Assembly: GCF_022549225.1 (NCBI RefSeq)
Contig: NZ_JAKZFD010000004.1
Span: 310,001-374,000, forward strand
Direction of reading: 5' to 3'
Source of the DNA: Pelomonas sp. CA6
Lineage (GTDB): Bacteria > Pseudomonadota > Gammaproteobacteria > Burkholderiales > Burkholderiaceae_C
DNA: 64,000 nt
Below, piece by piece: positions 18,166 to 26,438 of the stretch. The position numbers were made by a program, and so were the translations under genes. Position 1 is the stretch's first letter. Every line of letters begins with the position of its first letter. The notes under the pieces were generated by a model. It had not been told where the DNA came from. It saw nothing but the letters and a program-made list of their open reading frames with translations, and ran no database searches.

Positions 18166-20379
18166 TCAGAAGGTGGATTTCAGGGTCAGCTGGGCCGCAC
18201 GGGCCGCGCCGGGCGTGTAGAAGCCGCGGTACAGCGCATCGGCATAGAGCTTGTTGGTGGCGTTGGTGATGTTGAGCTTGGCCGACAGCTTGTCGCTGAA
18301 GGTGTACTCCGCCATCAGGTCCACCGTCGCGAAGGCCTTGGCCGCCACGTGGCGCGCCCCCTCAGGATTCTGCTCGCCGCGATAGGTCACCCCGGCGCCC
18401 AGGCGCAGCTTGGGCAACACGCGATAAGTCGTCCAGAGGCTGCCGCTGTGCTTGGGCGTCAACGCCGGGCGGTCGCCCTTCACCTGCGCCCCGGTGCCGG
18501 CGGCATTCAGGGCCACGTTGCTCTCGTCGATCTTCGCGCTCGGGATCCAGGTGTAGGACACGAAAGCCTCCCAGTCCGGCGTGATGCGGCCGGCGATGTC
18601 CAGGTCCAGGCCCGTCGCATGGCGCTTGCCGGACAGGAGTTCCTGTGCCGCCGCGCTGTCCGGGTCGGTATTGCGCTCGTGGTACTTCTCGGTGCGGAAC
18701 AGCGAGGTGTTGAGCGAGAGGCGCCCGCCGAGCAGGTCGAACTTCGCGCCGAGCTCCATGTTGCGGCTCTTCTCAGGCGGCGTGTTGGGGACGCGGGTGT
18801 TGGCCGGTGCGGACACGCCGAACTGGTAGGTGTCCGCCGAGGTGTTGAACGAGGTGCCGTAGGACGCGTGGAAGGACGCCCACTCGTTGGGCTGGTACAG
18901 GGCGCCGACACGCGGGCTCCACAGCGAGTCCGAACGGTCGAAGCGGGTGGTCGCCGTCTGATAGTCGGCCTTGAAGCGATCGAAGCGCAGGCCACCGATC
19001 AGCTTGAACCCGGTCGCCACGGTCACCATGTCTTGCAGATAGAGGCCGATGGAGTTGGCGCCAAAGGTGTTCATCACCGGGTTGCCGCGCGTGTCGGGCC
19101 GGCTGGCGCCATCGTTGGGCGTGCCCACGGTGGTGGTGGGCGCGGGTGCCAGGCCGGTGGTGAAGTTGTTGTTGCGCTTGGCGCTCTCGTGAACAAAGTC
19201 CAGGCCCGTGGTCAGTTCATGCGTCATGCCCAGCCACTGCAGCTTGTTCGTGTAGTCGCTTTGCAAGGTGGTGATGTCGCTGGAGCCCACACGACCCTTG
19301 GGCGAGCGGCGCAGAACCGTCGCGTCGCTCAGCGTGTCGGGGGTGGTGGCGGACTGGAAACCGATGGCGCTGACCAGCAGGTCGCGCTCGTAGTGACCGT
19401 GGCGCAGCGAGGTGCGCAGCTGGCCACCATCGGCGAAGCGGTGCGTGTGCGTCAACGTGCCATAGGCGGTTTCGCCCTTCAGGTAGTCGCTGGCCAGACC
19501 GTAGTAGTTGCGCGCCGGCAGCTTGGGTTCGATCTTGCCGTTGACGATGAACCAGGGGTGGTTGTAGTTGGGCCGGTTGTTGTAGTTCAGGTAGTAGAAG
19601 CCCAGCGAGAACTCGTCCGTTTCACCGACGCCCCAGCGGAAGGTCGGTGCCACGCCCTGCTTGGAGATACGCGCGCCGAAGTTGTCGGCTTCCTGCAGCA
19701 TCGCATTGATGCGCAGCGCCGCGCTGTCGCCGGTCTTGATGTTGAAGTCGCCGGTGAAGCGCAGGTTGGAGCCCGTGCCGTAGCTGAGGTTGACCTCGCT
19801 CTGGCTCATCAGGAAGGGCTGCTTGCTGACCTGGTTGACCACGCCACCGGTGGAGCCCTTGCCAAACAGCATGGAGGCCGAGCCCTTCAGCACCTCGATG
19901 CGGTCGTCGTTGAAGGTGTCGCGCTCGATCAGGCCCGTCTCGCGCATGCCGTCGACATAGACGTCGCCCGCCTGGGTCAGCGAGAAGCCACGCAGACGCA
20001 CATCCTCCTCGCCGGTCTCCCCTGCCTGGAAGCTGATGCCGGCGGTGGTGCGCAGCACGTCGCGGAAGTCATCCAGGTTGCGGTCGTCCATCAGCTTCTC
20101 GGTCACCACGGTGACCGATTGCGGAATATCGCGCAGCTCCTGCTTGCCCTTGCCAATACGGGTCTCCGTGGCCTGATAGCCCTGCTTGCCCGCGCTTTCG
20201 GCCTGCGCCTTGGCCTTCACGGTGGGCAGCACGGTTTCCGGCTTGTCGTTCGGCTTGGCCGGGACATCAGCCGTCTGGGCCAGGGCCGCGCCCATCAGGC
20301 CGAAGCCGGCGGACAGGGCGCCCAGCGGCAGCAGCAGCTTGTTGAGGGTGCGGGGGGGCTTGCTAGAGGGGGTCGACAT
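18166..20379 (-). CDS. TonB-dependent siderophore receptor (catecholate type, Fiu/PiuA-like)
   Basis: This 737-residue outer-membrane receptor has a signal peptide (about 1-33, ending GLMGAALAQ), a plug domain with [15 protein letters not shown] and [20 protein letters not shown], and a C-terminal 22-strand barrel ending in Phe. The ATG at 20379 is chosen because GGAG lies nine bases upstream; a longer TTG reading from 20391 would include that site. It imports ferric siderophores using energy from the TonB-ExbB-ExbD complex encoded immediately upstream. The specific ligand is unknown, but pairing with piuC points to catecholate or pyoverdine-like xenosiderophores as in PiuA. Confidence 0.94.
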   Translation of the reverse strand: MSTPSSKPPRTLNKLLLPLGALSAGFGLMGAALAQTADVPAKPNDKPETVLPTVKAKAQAESAGKQGYQATETRIGKGKQELRDIPQSVTVVTEKLMDDRNLDDFRDVLRTTAGISFQAGETGEEDVRLRGFSLTQAGDVYVDGMRETGLIERDTFNDDRIEVLKGSASMLFGKGSTGGVVNQVSKQPFLMSQSEVNLSYGTGSNLRFTGDFNIKTGDSAALRINAMLQEADNFGARISKQGVAPTFRWGVGETDEFSLGFYYLNYNNRPNYNHPWFIVNGKIEPKLPARNYYGLASDYLKGETAYGTLTHTHRFADGGQLRTSLRHGHYERDLLVSAIGFQSATTPDTLSDATVLRRSPKGRVGSSDITTLQSDYTNKLQWLGMTHELTTGLDFVHESAKRNNNFTTGLAPAPTTTVGTPNDGASRPDTRGNPVMNTFGANSIGLYLQDMVTVATGFKLIGGLRFDRFKADYQTATTRFDRSDSLWSPRVGALYQPNEWASFHASYGTSFNTSADTYQFGVSAPANTRVPNTPPEKSRNMELGAKFDLLGGRLSLNTSLFRTEKYHERNTDPDSAAAQELLSGKRHATGLDLDIAGRITPDWEAFVSYTWIPSAKIDESNVALNAAGTGAQVKGDRPALTPKHSGSLWTTYRVLPKLRLGAGVTYRGEQNPEGARHVAAKAFATVDLMAEYTFSDKLSAKLNITNATNKLYADALYRGFYTPGAARAAQLTLKSTF

Positions 20380-20476
20380 GCGGATCTCCAAAAACTGTCG
20401 AATGACGCGGGCTTGCCCCTCGCAGGGACTGGCTGGCGGAAATGAAGGAGGGGGAGACAGCGAGCGCCGGAGCGCC

Positions 20477-20896
20477 TCAGGGCTTCTCGGGCTCGCTGAC
20501 GAAGCCGACCTTGCTCAGGCCGGCCTTGGACGCGTCGGCCAGGGTTTCGGCCACCGAGCGGTAGGCGACGTCCTGGTCGGCGCGCAGATGGATTTCGGGC
20601 TGAGGGCTCTTCTGGCCCTCGGCCAGAAAGCGCTCGCGGGCCTGCTCGCGCGTCACCGGCTCGCCGTTCCAGAAGCGCTGGCCCTGTGCGTCGATCGCGA
20701 ACTCGACCTTGGTGGGCTGGAGCTCGTTGGGCTGCGAGCTGACCTTGGGCAGGTCCAGCTTCACCGCATGGGTGAGCAGCGGCGCGGTGACGATGAAGAT
20801 CACCAGCAACACCAGCATCACATCGATCAGCGGGACCATGTTGATCTCCGCCACCGGCGCGGCGCTGCGGCTCTTGTCGAAGGAAGCGAAGGCCAT
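20477..20896 (-). CDS. exbD: Biopolymer transport protein ExbD
   Basis: This 139-residue inner-membrane protein has a single transmembrane helix (about 20-40) and a periplasmic domain. The functionally essential membrane Asp is present at position 25 (NMVPLIDVMLVLLVIF). ExbD works with ExbB as a proton-driven motor for TonB. It starts ten bases after exbB. The 97 bases between its stop and the receptor gene contain no clear terminator, so read-through into the receptor is expected. Confidence 0.95.
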   Translation of the reverse strand: MAFASFDKSRSAAPVAEINMVPLIDVMLVLLVIFIVTAPLLTHAVKLDLPKVSSQPNELQPTKVEFAIDAQGQRFWNGEPVTREQARERFLAEGQKSPQPEIHLRADQDVAYRSVAETLADASKAGLSKVGFVSEPEKP

Positions 20897-20906
20897 CGCG
20901 CGCTCC

Positions 20907-21653
20907 TCAGGCCTGCGCCGGCTTCAGCGCGCGCACCTTGCCGTCGGCACCGGGCTGCACCGCGGCGCCCGGGGCCTCGCCCAGCGTCAGGAAGCTGTGC
21001 AGCTCGTAGGCGAAGGCGTCCAGACGCCCGGCCAGCACGCGGTTGCTGCGCGTGAAGGCGTTGTAGGCCATCACCGCGGGGATCGCGACGGCCAGGCCCA
21101 CGCCGGTCATGATCAGTGCCTCGCCGACCGGGCCGGCCACCTTGTCCAAGGTGCCGGCGCCGCTCATGCCGATGGCCACCAGCGCGTGATAGACGCCCCA
21201 CACCGTCCCGAACAGGCCCACGAAAGGCGCGGTCGCGCCAATGGTGGCAAGCGTGGTCAGGCCGGATTCCATGCGCGTGGTCTCTTCGTCCAGCACCTTC
21301 TTGATGGTGCGGGTGATGAAGTCGTTCGCGGTGCCGGCCTCGGCCAGCTTGGCCGCGCCATGGCGCGCGTGGTGGGCCTGCGCATGCAGCGCATGGGCGC
21401 TCAGGTGCGAGAAGGGGTCGTGGGCGCCATGGGTGTTCAGCTCGGCCTGCACCGCGTCGAGCGAGCGGGCGTTCCAGAAGAAGTCCAGGAAGGCGGCGCT
21501 GCGCTTGCTGCGCATCCACTGGCTGATGCCCTTGGTCGCGATCAGCGCCCAGGAGGCCACCGACATCAGCACCAGCACGATGAGCAGGAACTTGCCGACG
21601 GCGTCGGACTGCGAGATGAAATGGGCGAAGCCCACGGCGTTGTTGGTGTCCAT
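20907..21653 (-). CDS. exbB: Biopolymer transport protein ExbB
   Basis: This 248-residue MotA/TolQ/ExbB-family proton channel has three transmembrane helices: about 20-40 (KFLLIVLVLMSVASWALIAT), about 140-165 (LATIGATAPFVGLFGTVWGV) and about 185-205. The GLFGTVWGVYHAL signature is conserved. It forms the pentameric motor with ExbD and TonB. It lies 19 bases after the tonB stop codon in the iron-uptake operon. Confidence 0.95.
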   Translation of the reverse strand: MDTNNAVGFAHFISQSDAVGKFLLIVLVLMSVASWALIATKGISQWMRSKRSAAFLDFFWNARSLDAVQAELNTHGAHDPFSHLSAHALHAQAHHARHGAAKLAEAGTANDFITRTIKKVLDEETTRMESGLTTLATIGATAPFVGLFGTVWGVYHALVAIGMSGAGTLDKVAGPVGEALIMTGVGLAVAIPAVMAYNAFTRSNRVLAGRLDAFAYELHSFLTLGEAPGAAVQPGADGKVRALKPAQA

Positions 21654-21672
21654 AGCAAACTCGAAAAAGGGT

Positions 21673-22425
21673 TCAGCGATCCAGCTCGTAGGCCAGCGGC
21701 GCCAGGGCCACGCCCTCGACCGCCTGGCCGTTCTCGGTATAGGGCTTGAAGCGCGCCTGCTTCATTGCCCACAAGGCTTGTTCGTCCAGCCGCGCGAAGC
21801 CGGAGGACTTGTGCAGGCTGACCTCCTTGGGCAGGCCTCGCGTGTCCACCACCACGCGGACGATGACCACGCCCGACTCACCGGCTCGACGCGACAGGCG
21901 AGGCACCTCCACCGGCGGCTCGACGAGGTAACGCAACGCGCCCGGCGGAATGGCTTTCGGCCCGACGGGCTGGGCCGGCGGCGCGGGCGGTGCCGGAGGA
22001 GCCGGCGGTGCCTGAACCGCCGTCACGGGCTGCTCCATGGGTACGGGGGCCGGCGCGACAAAGGGCGTCGGCGACGGCGTGGGACTGGGCGCCGCGGCGA
22101 TGATGGGCGCCGTGCGTGGCTGCACGCGCGGCTGCGGGCTGGGCGGAGGGGGTGGCGCGGGTTTGGGAGGCTCGGCCGGCGCGATCAGGCTCACCATGAT
22201 GGGCGCGGCCTGGATCACGGCATGCCGCACCGGCTCCAGCTGCAGCAAGGCCCAGCCGCCCACCACGTGCAGACCCAGCACCGCCGCGGTCACACCGCGC
22301 CCCAGGCCGGAACGCCCGTGGTCCGCCGCGCGCAACAGCGCGGCGGTGGGCAGTTCGACCGGGCCTGTCGACGTCGAGGGACGGTCGGCTCGGTCGGCAT
22401 CGACGGGAAGAACGGCGGGTTTCAC
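21673..22425 (-). CDS. tonB: TonB energy transducer
   Basis: This protein spans about 250 residues: an N-terminal cytoplasmic stretch, a signal-anchor helix (VTAAVLGLHVVGGWALLQLE), a long Pro-rich periplasmic spacer (blocks of PPAPPAPPAPPAQP) and a C-terminal TonB domain (GVVIVRVVVDTRGLPKEVSL to ARFKPYTENGQAVEG). TonB transmits proton-motive force to outer-membrane receptors. The start is uncertain. A TTG at 22476 would lie inside the Fur-like site at 22466-22484, so a GTG at 22425 is preferred, though it has no clear ribosome site. It is the first gene of the tonB-exbB-exbD-receptor-piuC operon. Confidence 0.88.
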   Translation of the reverse strand: MKPAVLPVDADRADRPSTSTGPVELPTAALLRAADHGRSGLGRGVTAAVLGLHVVGGWALLQLEPVRHAVIQAAPIMVSLIAPAEPPKPAPPPPPSPQPRVQPRTAPIIAAAPSPTPSPTPFVAPAPVPMEQPVTAVQAPPAPPAPPAPPAQPVGPKAIPPGALRYLVEPPVEVPRLSRRAGESGVVIVRVVVDTRGLPKEVSLHKSSGFARLDEQALWAMKQARFKPYTENGQAVEGVALAPLAYELDR

Positions 22426-22465
22426 AAGGGCGGCGGGGCAGAAAGGAATCAAGCATCTTATCAGT

Positions 22466-22484
22466 AATGCGAACAATTCCTATT
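22466..22484 (-). promoter_or_regulatory. Fur-box-like site upstream of the tonB operon
   Basis: On the minus strand the 19-mer AATAGGAATTGTTCGCATT matches the Fur consensus AATGATAATNATTATCATT at 13 of 18 defined positions and is a partial palindrome. It lies in a short AT-rich patch unusual for this GC-rich sequence, about 40 bases upstream of the preferred tonB start. Iron-dependent repression of the operon is inferred from gene content and this match. Confidence 0.65.
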
Positions 22485-22537
22485 TGGTGTCGCATTTCGA
22501 CATCGACACCGGCCGGATGCGCTGCCGCGGAAAGAAC

Positions 22538-22561
22538 AAAGCCCCGCCGGAGCGGGGCCTT
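22538..22561 (-). terminator. Terminator after the TerC/Alx-like gene
   Basis: A GCCCCGC/GCGGGGC stem with a four-base loop lies 32 bases after the stop at 22593. On the minus strand it is followed by TTTGTTCTTT, a moderate U-tract. Confidence 0.7.
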
Positions 22562-22592
22562 GCATTGCGGCGGCCGGCGGCGCGGCCCGCTT

Positions 22593-23558
22593 TCAGCGCT
22601 GGGCGTCGGGGATGCGCGGCGCGGTGCGCACGCTGAGCCACATCGTGAAGGCCAGGATGGCCACCACCGCCCCCAGCGAGACCATCACCGGGATCTTGAC
22701 CAGGTCGATCAGCATCATCTTGGTGCCGATGAAGGCCAGGATCACCGCCAGACCGTAGCTCAGCAGGTGGAACTTGGTGGCCATCGCGGCGAGCAGGAAG
22801 TACATCGCGCGCAGGCCCAGGATGGCGAAGATGTTGGACGTCAGCACGATGAAGGGGTCATTGGTGATCGCGAAGATCGCCGGGATGGAGTCCACCGCGA
22901 AGATCACGTCGGTCAGGCCCACCAGCGCGATCACCAGCAGCAGCGGCGTGGCCAGGCGGCGGCCACCTTCCAGCGTGAAGAATTTTTCGCCGTCGAAGTT
23001 CTGGCTGACCGGCATCAGGCGTCGCAGCAGCTTCAGCGCGGGGTTGGACTCCAGGTCCGGCTCCTGGCCGGCCGCCCACCACATCTTGATGCCGGTGATG
23101 AGCAGGAAGGCGCCGAACAGATAGAGGATCCAGTGGAACTGGGCGATCAGCCAGCCGCCCACCAGAATCATCGCGGTACGCAGCACGATGGCGCCGATGA
23201 TGCCGATCATCAGCACCCGCTTCTGGTAGGCCGGCGGCACCGAGAAGTAGGTGAAGATCATCAGGAAGACGAAGATGTTGTCCACCGCCAGCGACTTCTC
23301 GATCAGGTAGCCGGTGAGGAACTCCAGCGCCCGCGTCGTCGCGATCTCGGTGCTGCCGGTGCTGTCCTTGACGGCCCACCAGAACAGGCCGTTGAAGGCC
23401 AGGCTCAACGCCACCCAGATCAGCGACCAGTTCACGGCCTCCTTGACGGTGACCTCATGGGCGCCCTGCTTGCGCAGCACGACGAAATCGACGAACAGGG
23501 CCACGATCACGGCCCCGACAAAGAAAACCCACAGCCAGGTGGGCGCGATGGTGCTCAT
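22593..23558 (-). CDS. TerC/Alx-family integral membrane protein (probable manganese exporter)
   Basis: This 321-residue polytopic membrane protein (about nine hydrophobic segments) has TerC-family signatures: EKSLAVDNIFVFLMIF near residues 85-100 and TDVIFAVDSIPAIFAIT near 210-225, each with the acidic residues thought to bind metal. It resembles E. coli Alx, a TerC protein implicated in manganese export and alkaline response. The ATG at 23558 is preceded by GGGAG, which decides the start. The leader contains a yybP-ykoY-like element and a helix that covers the Shine-Dalgarno sequence, so expression is probably set by manganese at translation. Another TerC paralogue lies at 34777-35508. Confidence 0.93.
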   Translation of the reverse strand: MSTIAPTWLWVFFVGAVIVALFVDFVVLRKQGAHEVTVKEAVNWSLIWVALSLAFNGLFWWAVKDSTGSTEIATTRALEFLTGYLIEKSLAVDNIFVFLMIFTYFSVPPAYQKRVLMIGIIGAIVLRTAMILVGGWLIAQFHWILYLFGAFLLITGIKMWWAAGQEPDLESNPALKLLRRLMPVSQNFDGEKFFTLEGGRRLATPLLLVIALVGLTDVIFAVDSIPAIFAITNDPFIVLTSNIFAILGLRAMYFLLAAMATKFHLLSYGLAVILAFIGTKMMLIDLVKIPVMVSLGAVVAILAFTMWLSVRTAPRIPDAQR

Positions 23559-23565
23559 AGGGCAT

Positions 23566-23650
23566 CTCCCGCAAGACATTGCTCAAGCCGCAGCCCTTCG
23601 TGCCCCAGGGCACGGCCGGCTTGCGGATCCTGTGCACCAGGTCTTGCGGG
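23566..23650 (-). promoter_or_regulatory. Shine-Dalgarno-sequestering leader helix of the TerC/Alx gene (expression platform)
   Basis: On the minus strand CCCGCAAGAC (23650-23641) is perfectly complementary to GTCTTGCGGG (23577-23568). The GGG at the end of the second arm is the start of the ribosome binding site GGGAG (23570-23566), eight bases before the ATG. Inside the 63-base loop, CAAGCCG and CGGCTTG (23584-23590 and 23617-23623) form a second 7-bp helix enclosing a GTGCC/GGCAC hairpin. Such nested structure would hide the ribosome site unless the upstream aptamer changes the fold. Confidence 0.65.
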
Positions 23651-23684
23651 GCAGGGTCGGAAGCGCGCGGCGCTCCTATCGGCT

Positions 23685-23773
23685 GCAGGGCCCGGACACC
23701 CGCGAGCGCGGGCATCGTACTGACGGGCGTCTGCCATGGTGGGAACCATGTGCTACTCCCCCGGTGCGGGTCG
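23685..23773 (-). ncRNA. yybP-ykoY-type (manganese) riboswitch aptamer candidate
   Basis: On the minus strand 23761-23752 reads GGGGAGTAGC, the most conserved element of the yybP-ykoY riboswitch family. It is followed by a hairpin (CATGGT, loop TCCC, ACCATG). About 30 bases later comes GATGCCCGC, a GCTC loop and GCGGGTGTC, in the place of the second conserved arm. The element lies about 200 bases upstream of a TerC/Alx-like gene, the same pairing as the E. coli alx leader. Boundaries are approximate because the closing helix was not folded computationally. Confidence 0.7.
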
Positions 23774-23869
23774 CATTATGCATGGGCTTTGATGTCCCGC
23801 AGCCTTGGTGGGGGAAAGAAGCGCACCCCGGCGTGCACCGTTCACGGCCGCCCCTGTATGCTTGCCGCC

Positions 23870-24226
23870 ATGAAGACCTTGACCCGTTGGCTGCTGCTCG
23901 CCGGCGCCTTGCTGCTGGTGGCCCACCTCTATCCTGGCGTCCAGGTGAAGAGCTTCGGTTCCGCGATGGTCGCGGCGCTGGTGCTGGGCCTGTTCAACTC
24001 GCTGCTGCGGCCCATCCTGGTGCTGCTGACCCTGCCCGTCACGGTGTTGACGCTGGGGCTGTTCCTGTTCGTGATCAACGCGCTGCTGTTCTGGGGCGCG
24101 GCGAACATCCTGGAAGGGCTGTCGGTCAGCGGTTTCTGGGCCGCGATGCTGGGTTCGCTGATTTACAGCCTGTTCGGCATGGCGATCGACGCGCTGATCG
24201 AGCGCCTGTTTCCCAGCATCGAGTAG
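23870..24226 (+). CDS. Phage holin family 4 / YvlD-like membrane protein
   Basis: This 118-residue protein is almost wholly hydrophobic with about four transmembrane helices (LLLAGALLLVAHLYPGV; SAMVAALVLGLFNSLLRPIL; VLTLGLFLFVINALLFWGAA; FWAAMLGSLIYSLFGMAI). The NSLLRPIL motif after the second helix is characteristic of the family (PF04020). Despite the family name these are usually chromosomal proteins of unknown function, not lysis holins. No prophage gene is nearby. Confidence 0.85.
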   Translation: MKTLTRWLLLAGALLLVAHLYPGVQVKSFGSAMVAALVLGLFNSLLRPILVLLTLPVTVLTLGLFLFVINALLFWGAANILEGLSVSGFWAAMLGSLIYSLFGMAIDALIERLFPSIE

Positions 24227-24244
24227 GCCGCGTCGACCCCCTGG

Positions 24245-25822
24245 TCACTGCGGCAGTTCCGCACCCGGCGGCGCGCCGCGCGGGTACATGTCCTCGATCA
24301 TCTGGCGGCGCTCGTAGACCAGGGTGCGCAGCCGCGCATCGATCACCGCGGCCTCGATCTGGTCGGCGCCCGCCCCGCGCGACTGGCGCAGGCCGGAGCG
24401 CAGTCGGTCGATCGCGCCATTGATGTCGCCCAGCGCGGCCCGCTCCTCGCCAAGCGCGCGCACCGCGCGCAGCGGCTGGCCCAGCTGGGTCCACAGCTGC
24501 GCCAGCTCGCGCCAGGCCAGCGCGTCGCTGGGCTGCAGGCTGACCTTGGTCTGCAGCTGCTCGGCGACCTCGCGCTTCTGTTCCGCCCGCGTGTCCACCC
24601 GCGCCAGCTGGGAGCGCATCATCAGCACCGGCCGTGAAGCGTCCGGCCCCAGGGCCGCCAGCGCTTCCAGCCCGGCCTGCGGCCGCTCGCGCGCCGCCTC
24701 GAGTTCGGCGCGCAGCAGCACCAGCGCCCGGCGCGCCGCGGGCTCGGCCCCCAGCATGCCGGCCAGCGCATCGGCCGTCTTCAGCGCCGCCTCGGCGCGC
24801 GAGAAGTCGCGCAGCTTGATCGAGGCCAGCGCGCTGGCATAGCGCGCCGCCAGTTGTTCGAAGCCCTGCCCCACGTCGCGCGTGCCCCCGTCCAGGCCCT
24901 GCAGCGAGCGCAGCGCATCGGTCTTGCCATCCATCAGCACGCGCGAACGTGCCGCCATCAGCGCATGCTCGGCCGTGCCCTGCAACTTGGTGCCGGCGCT
25001 GGTGCCCAGGCGCGCGCGCGCCTCGCCGATGCGCTCGCTGGTCAGCGGGTGGGTGCGCAGATACGGATAGGCGCCGGAGTCCATCAGGTGGTAGGCCTGC
25101 TCCATGCGCTCGAACATGCTGGCCATGCCGGTGTTGGCATAGCCGGCCTGGGTCATGACCTGGAAACCGACACGGTCGGCCTCGCGCTCCATGTCGCGCG
25201 AGAAGTTCAGCTGCGCCTGCGCCGCCGCCGCCTGGCTGCCGACGATGGCGGCGTTGGCCATGTCGGGGCTGCGCGTCTTGGCCGCGGCCAGGATGCCCAC
25301 CAGCAGGCCGGCGGTGGCCAGCAGCGAGGTCTTGGCATCGCCGACGATGCTGCGCGCGATGTGGCGCTGCGTGACGTGCGAGAGCTCATGCCCCAGCACC
25401 GAGGCCAGTTCGTCGCGCGCGCCGGTCATCGCGATCAGCCCCAGGTGCACGCCGACGAAGCCGCCCGGCAGCGCGAAGGCGTTCACCGACTTGTCGCGCA
25501 CCAGGAAGATCTCCCACGCGAAACGGTCCTGCGTTTCGTCGCTGATGTTGCCCAGGGTCTGGGCCGCCTTCACCAGCGGGGTCCAGGTGTTGAGGATGTA
25601 CTCGACCAGCAGCGGGTCGTCCAGGTAGTCCGGGTCTACGCGGATCTGGCGCATCACCTGGTCACCCAGGCGCTTCTCGGCGCCTATGCTGACGTCGGCC
25701 GACACCGAATCACCCAGTGCCGGCAGGTTGATCTGCGCCAGCACCGGCTGCACCGTGACCACGCCCGCCAGCAGCGCCGCCAGACTGCGCCGCGCCAAAT
25801 GCGGCACCTTGTTCCAAAGCAT
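24245..25822 (-). CDS. Periplasmic M48-family metalloprotease with TPR region (BepA/YfgC-like)
   Basis: This 525-residue protein has a signal peptide (about 1-30, ending QPVLAQ) and a zinc protease domain. The metal motif is HELSHVTQRH, with His145, Glu146 and His149, and the third ligand lies in DMEREADRVG at about residue 209. A C-terminal helical repeat region (about 300-500) resembles the TPRs of BepA, which acts in outer-membrane protein quality control with the BAM and LPS machinery. The ATG at 25822 follows AGGAGAG by ten bases. It is divergent from moaC. Confidence 0.93.
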   Translation of the reverse strand: MLWNKVPHLARRSLAALLAGVVTVQPVLAQINLPALGDSVSADVSIGAEKRLGDQVMRQIRVDPDYLDDPLLVEYILNTWTPLVKAAQTLGNISDETQDRFAWEIFLVRDKSVNAFALPGGFVGVHLGLIAMTGARDELASVLGHELSHVTQRHIARSIVGDAKTSLLATAGLLVGILAAAKTRSPDMANAAIVGSQAAAAQAQLNFSRDMEREADRVGFQVMTQAGYANTGMASMFERMEQAYHLMDSGAYPYLRTHPLTSERIGEARARLGTSAGTKLQGTAEHALMAARSRVLMDGKTDALRSLQGLDGGTRDVGQGFEQLAARYASALASIKLRDFSRAEAALKTADALAGMLGAEPAARRALVLLRAELEAARERPQAGLEALAALGPDASRPVLMMRSQLARVDTRAEQKREVAEQLQTKVSLQPSDALAWRELAQLWTQLGQPLRAVRALGEERAALGDINGAIDRLRSGLRQSRGAGADQIEAAVIDARLRTLVYERRQMIEDMYPRGAPPGAELPQ

Positions 25823-25925
25823 CAAGACTCTCTCCTGCACACTGCGGGGTGCCGGTGCGCCCTCGCTATCATGACATCATCACGGTTTCGCATTTGTTGC
25901 TGCATGCTGCAGCCCCCGGCCGGCC

Positions 25926-26408
25926 ATGTCTTCCCCTCTGACCCATTTCGACGCCCAAGGGCAGGCCCACATGGTGGACGTCTCCGCCAAGCAGGAGACC
26001 CATCGCATTGCGCGCGCCGCCGGCCGCATCCGCATGCAGCCCGACACCCTGGCGCTGATCCGCGGCGGCAACGCGAAGAAGGGCGACGTGCTGGGCGTGG
26101 CGCGCATCGCCGCGATCCAGGGCGCGAAGCGCTGCTCGGATCTGATCCCGCTGTGCCATCCCTTGCCCATCACGCGCGTGGCGGTCGAGTTCGAGATCGA
26201 CGAGGCCGCCTGCGCGGTGCAGTGCCTGGCCCAGGTCGAAACCCTGGGGCGCACCGGTGTCGAGATGGAGGCCCTGACCGCCGTGCAGATCGGCCTGCTG
26301 ACCATCTATGACATGTGCAAGGCGGCCGACCGCGGCATGGTGATGGAGCAGATCCGGGTGCTGGAAAAACACGGCGGGAAAAGCGGCGACTGGGTGGCGC
26401 AGGTCTGA
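25926..26408 (+). CDS. moaC: Cyclic pyranopterin monophosphate synthase
   Basis: This 160-residue enzyme of molybdenum cofactor biosynthesis converts the MoaA product to cyclic pyranopterin monophosphate. Conserved segments are present: [16 protein letters not shown], the [18 protein letters not shown] region, [31 protein letters not shown] and MCKAADRGM with its catalytic-site Lys. Length is normal. Other moa genes are not in the window. The gene starts 104 bases from the divergent M48 protease gene. Confidence 0.97.
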   Translation: MSSPLTHFDAQGQAHMVDVSAKQETHRIARAAGRIRMQPDTLALIRGGNAKKGDVLGVARIAAIQGAKRCSDLIPLCHPLPITRVAVEFEIDEAACAVQCLAQVETLGRTGVEMEALTAVQIGLLTIYDMCKAADRGMVMEQIRVLEKHGGKSGDWVAQV

Positions 26409-26438
26409 GCCCTGGCCGGGAACGGGACACGGCCTTGC

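Noticed and set aside
16301..20445. Plus-strand open frames of 639 and 698 codons over the oxidase, piuC and siderophore receptor
   Set aside because: Antisense to genes with strong family motifs and coupled spacing. No ribosome site and no domain.
22426..22476. TTG start for tonB at 22476
   Set aside because: The codon lies inside the Fur-like site, and the extra residues have no family support. A GTG at 22425 is preferred, though still uncertain.
23870..24226. Prophage lysis holin
   Set aside because: The family name is historical. No endolysin, integrase or structural phage gene is nearby.
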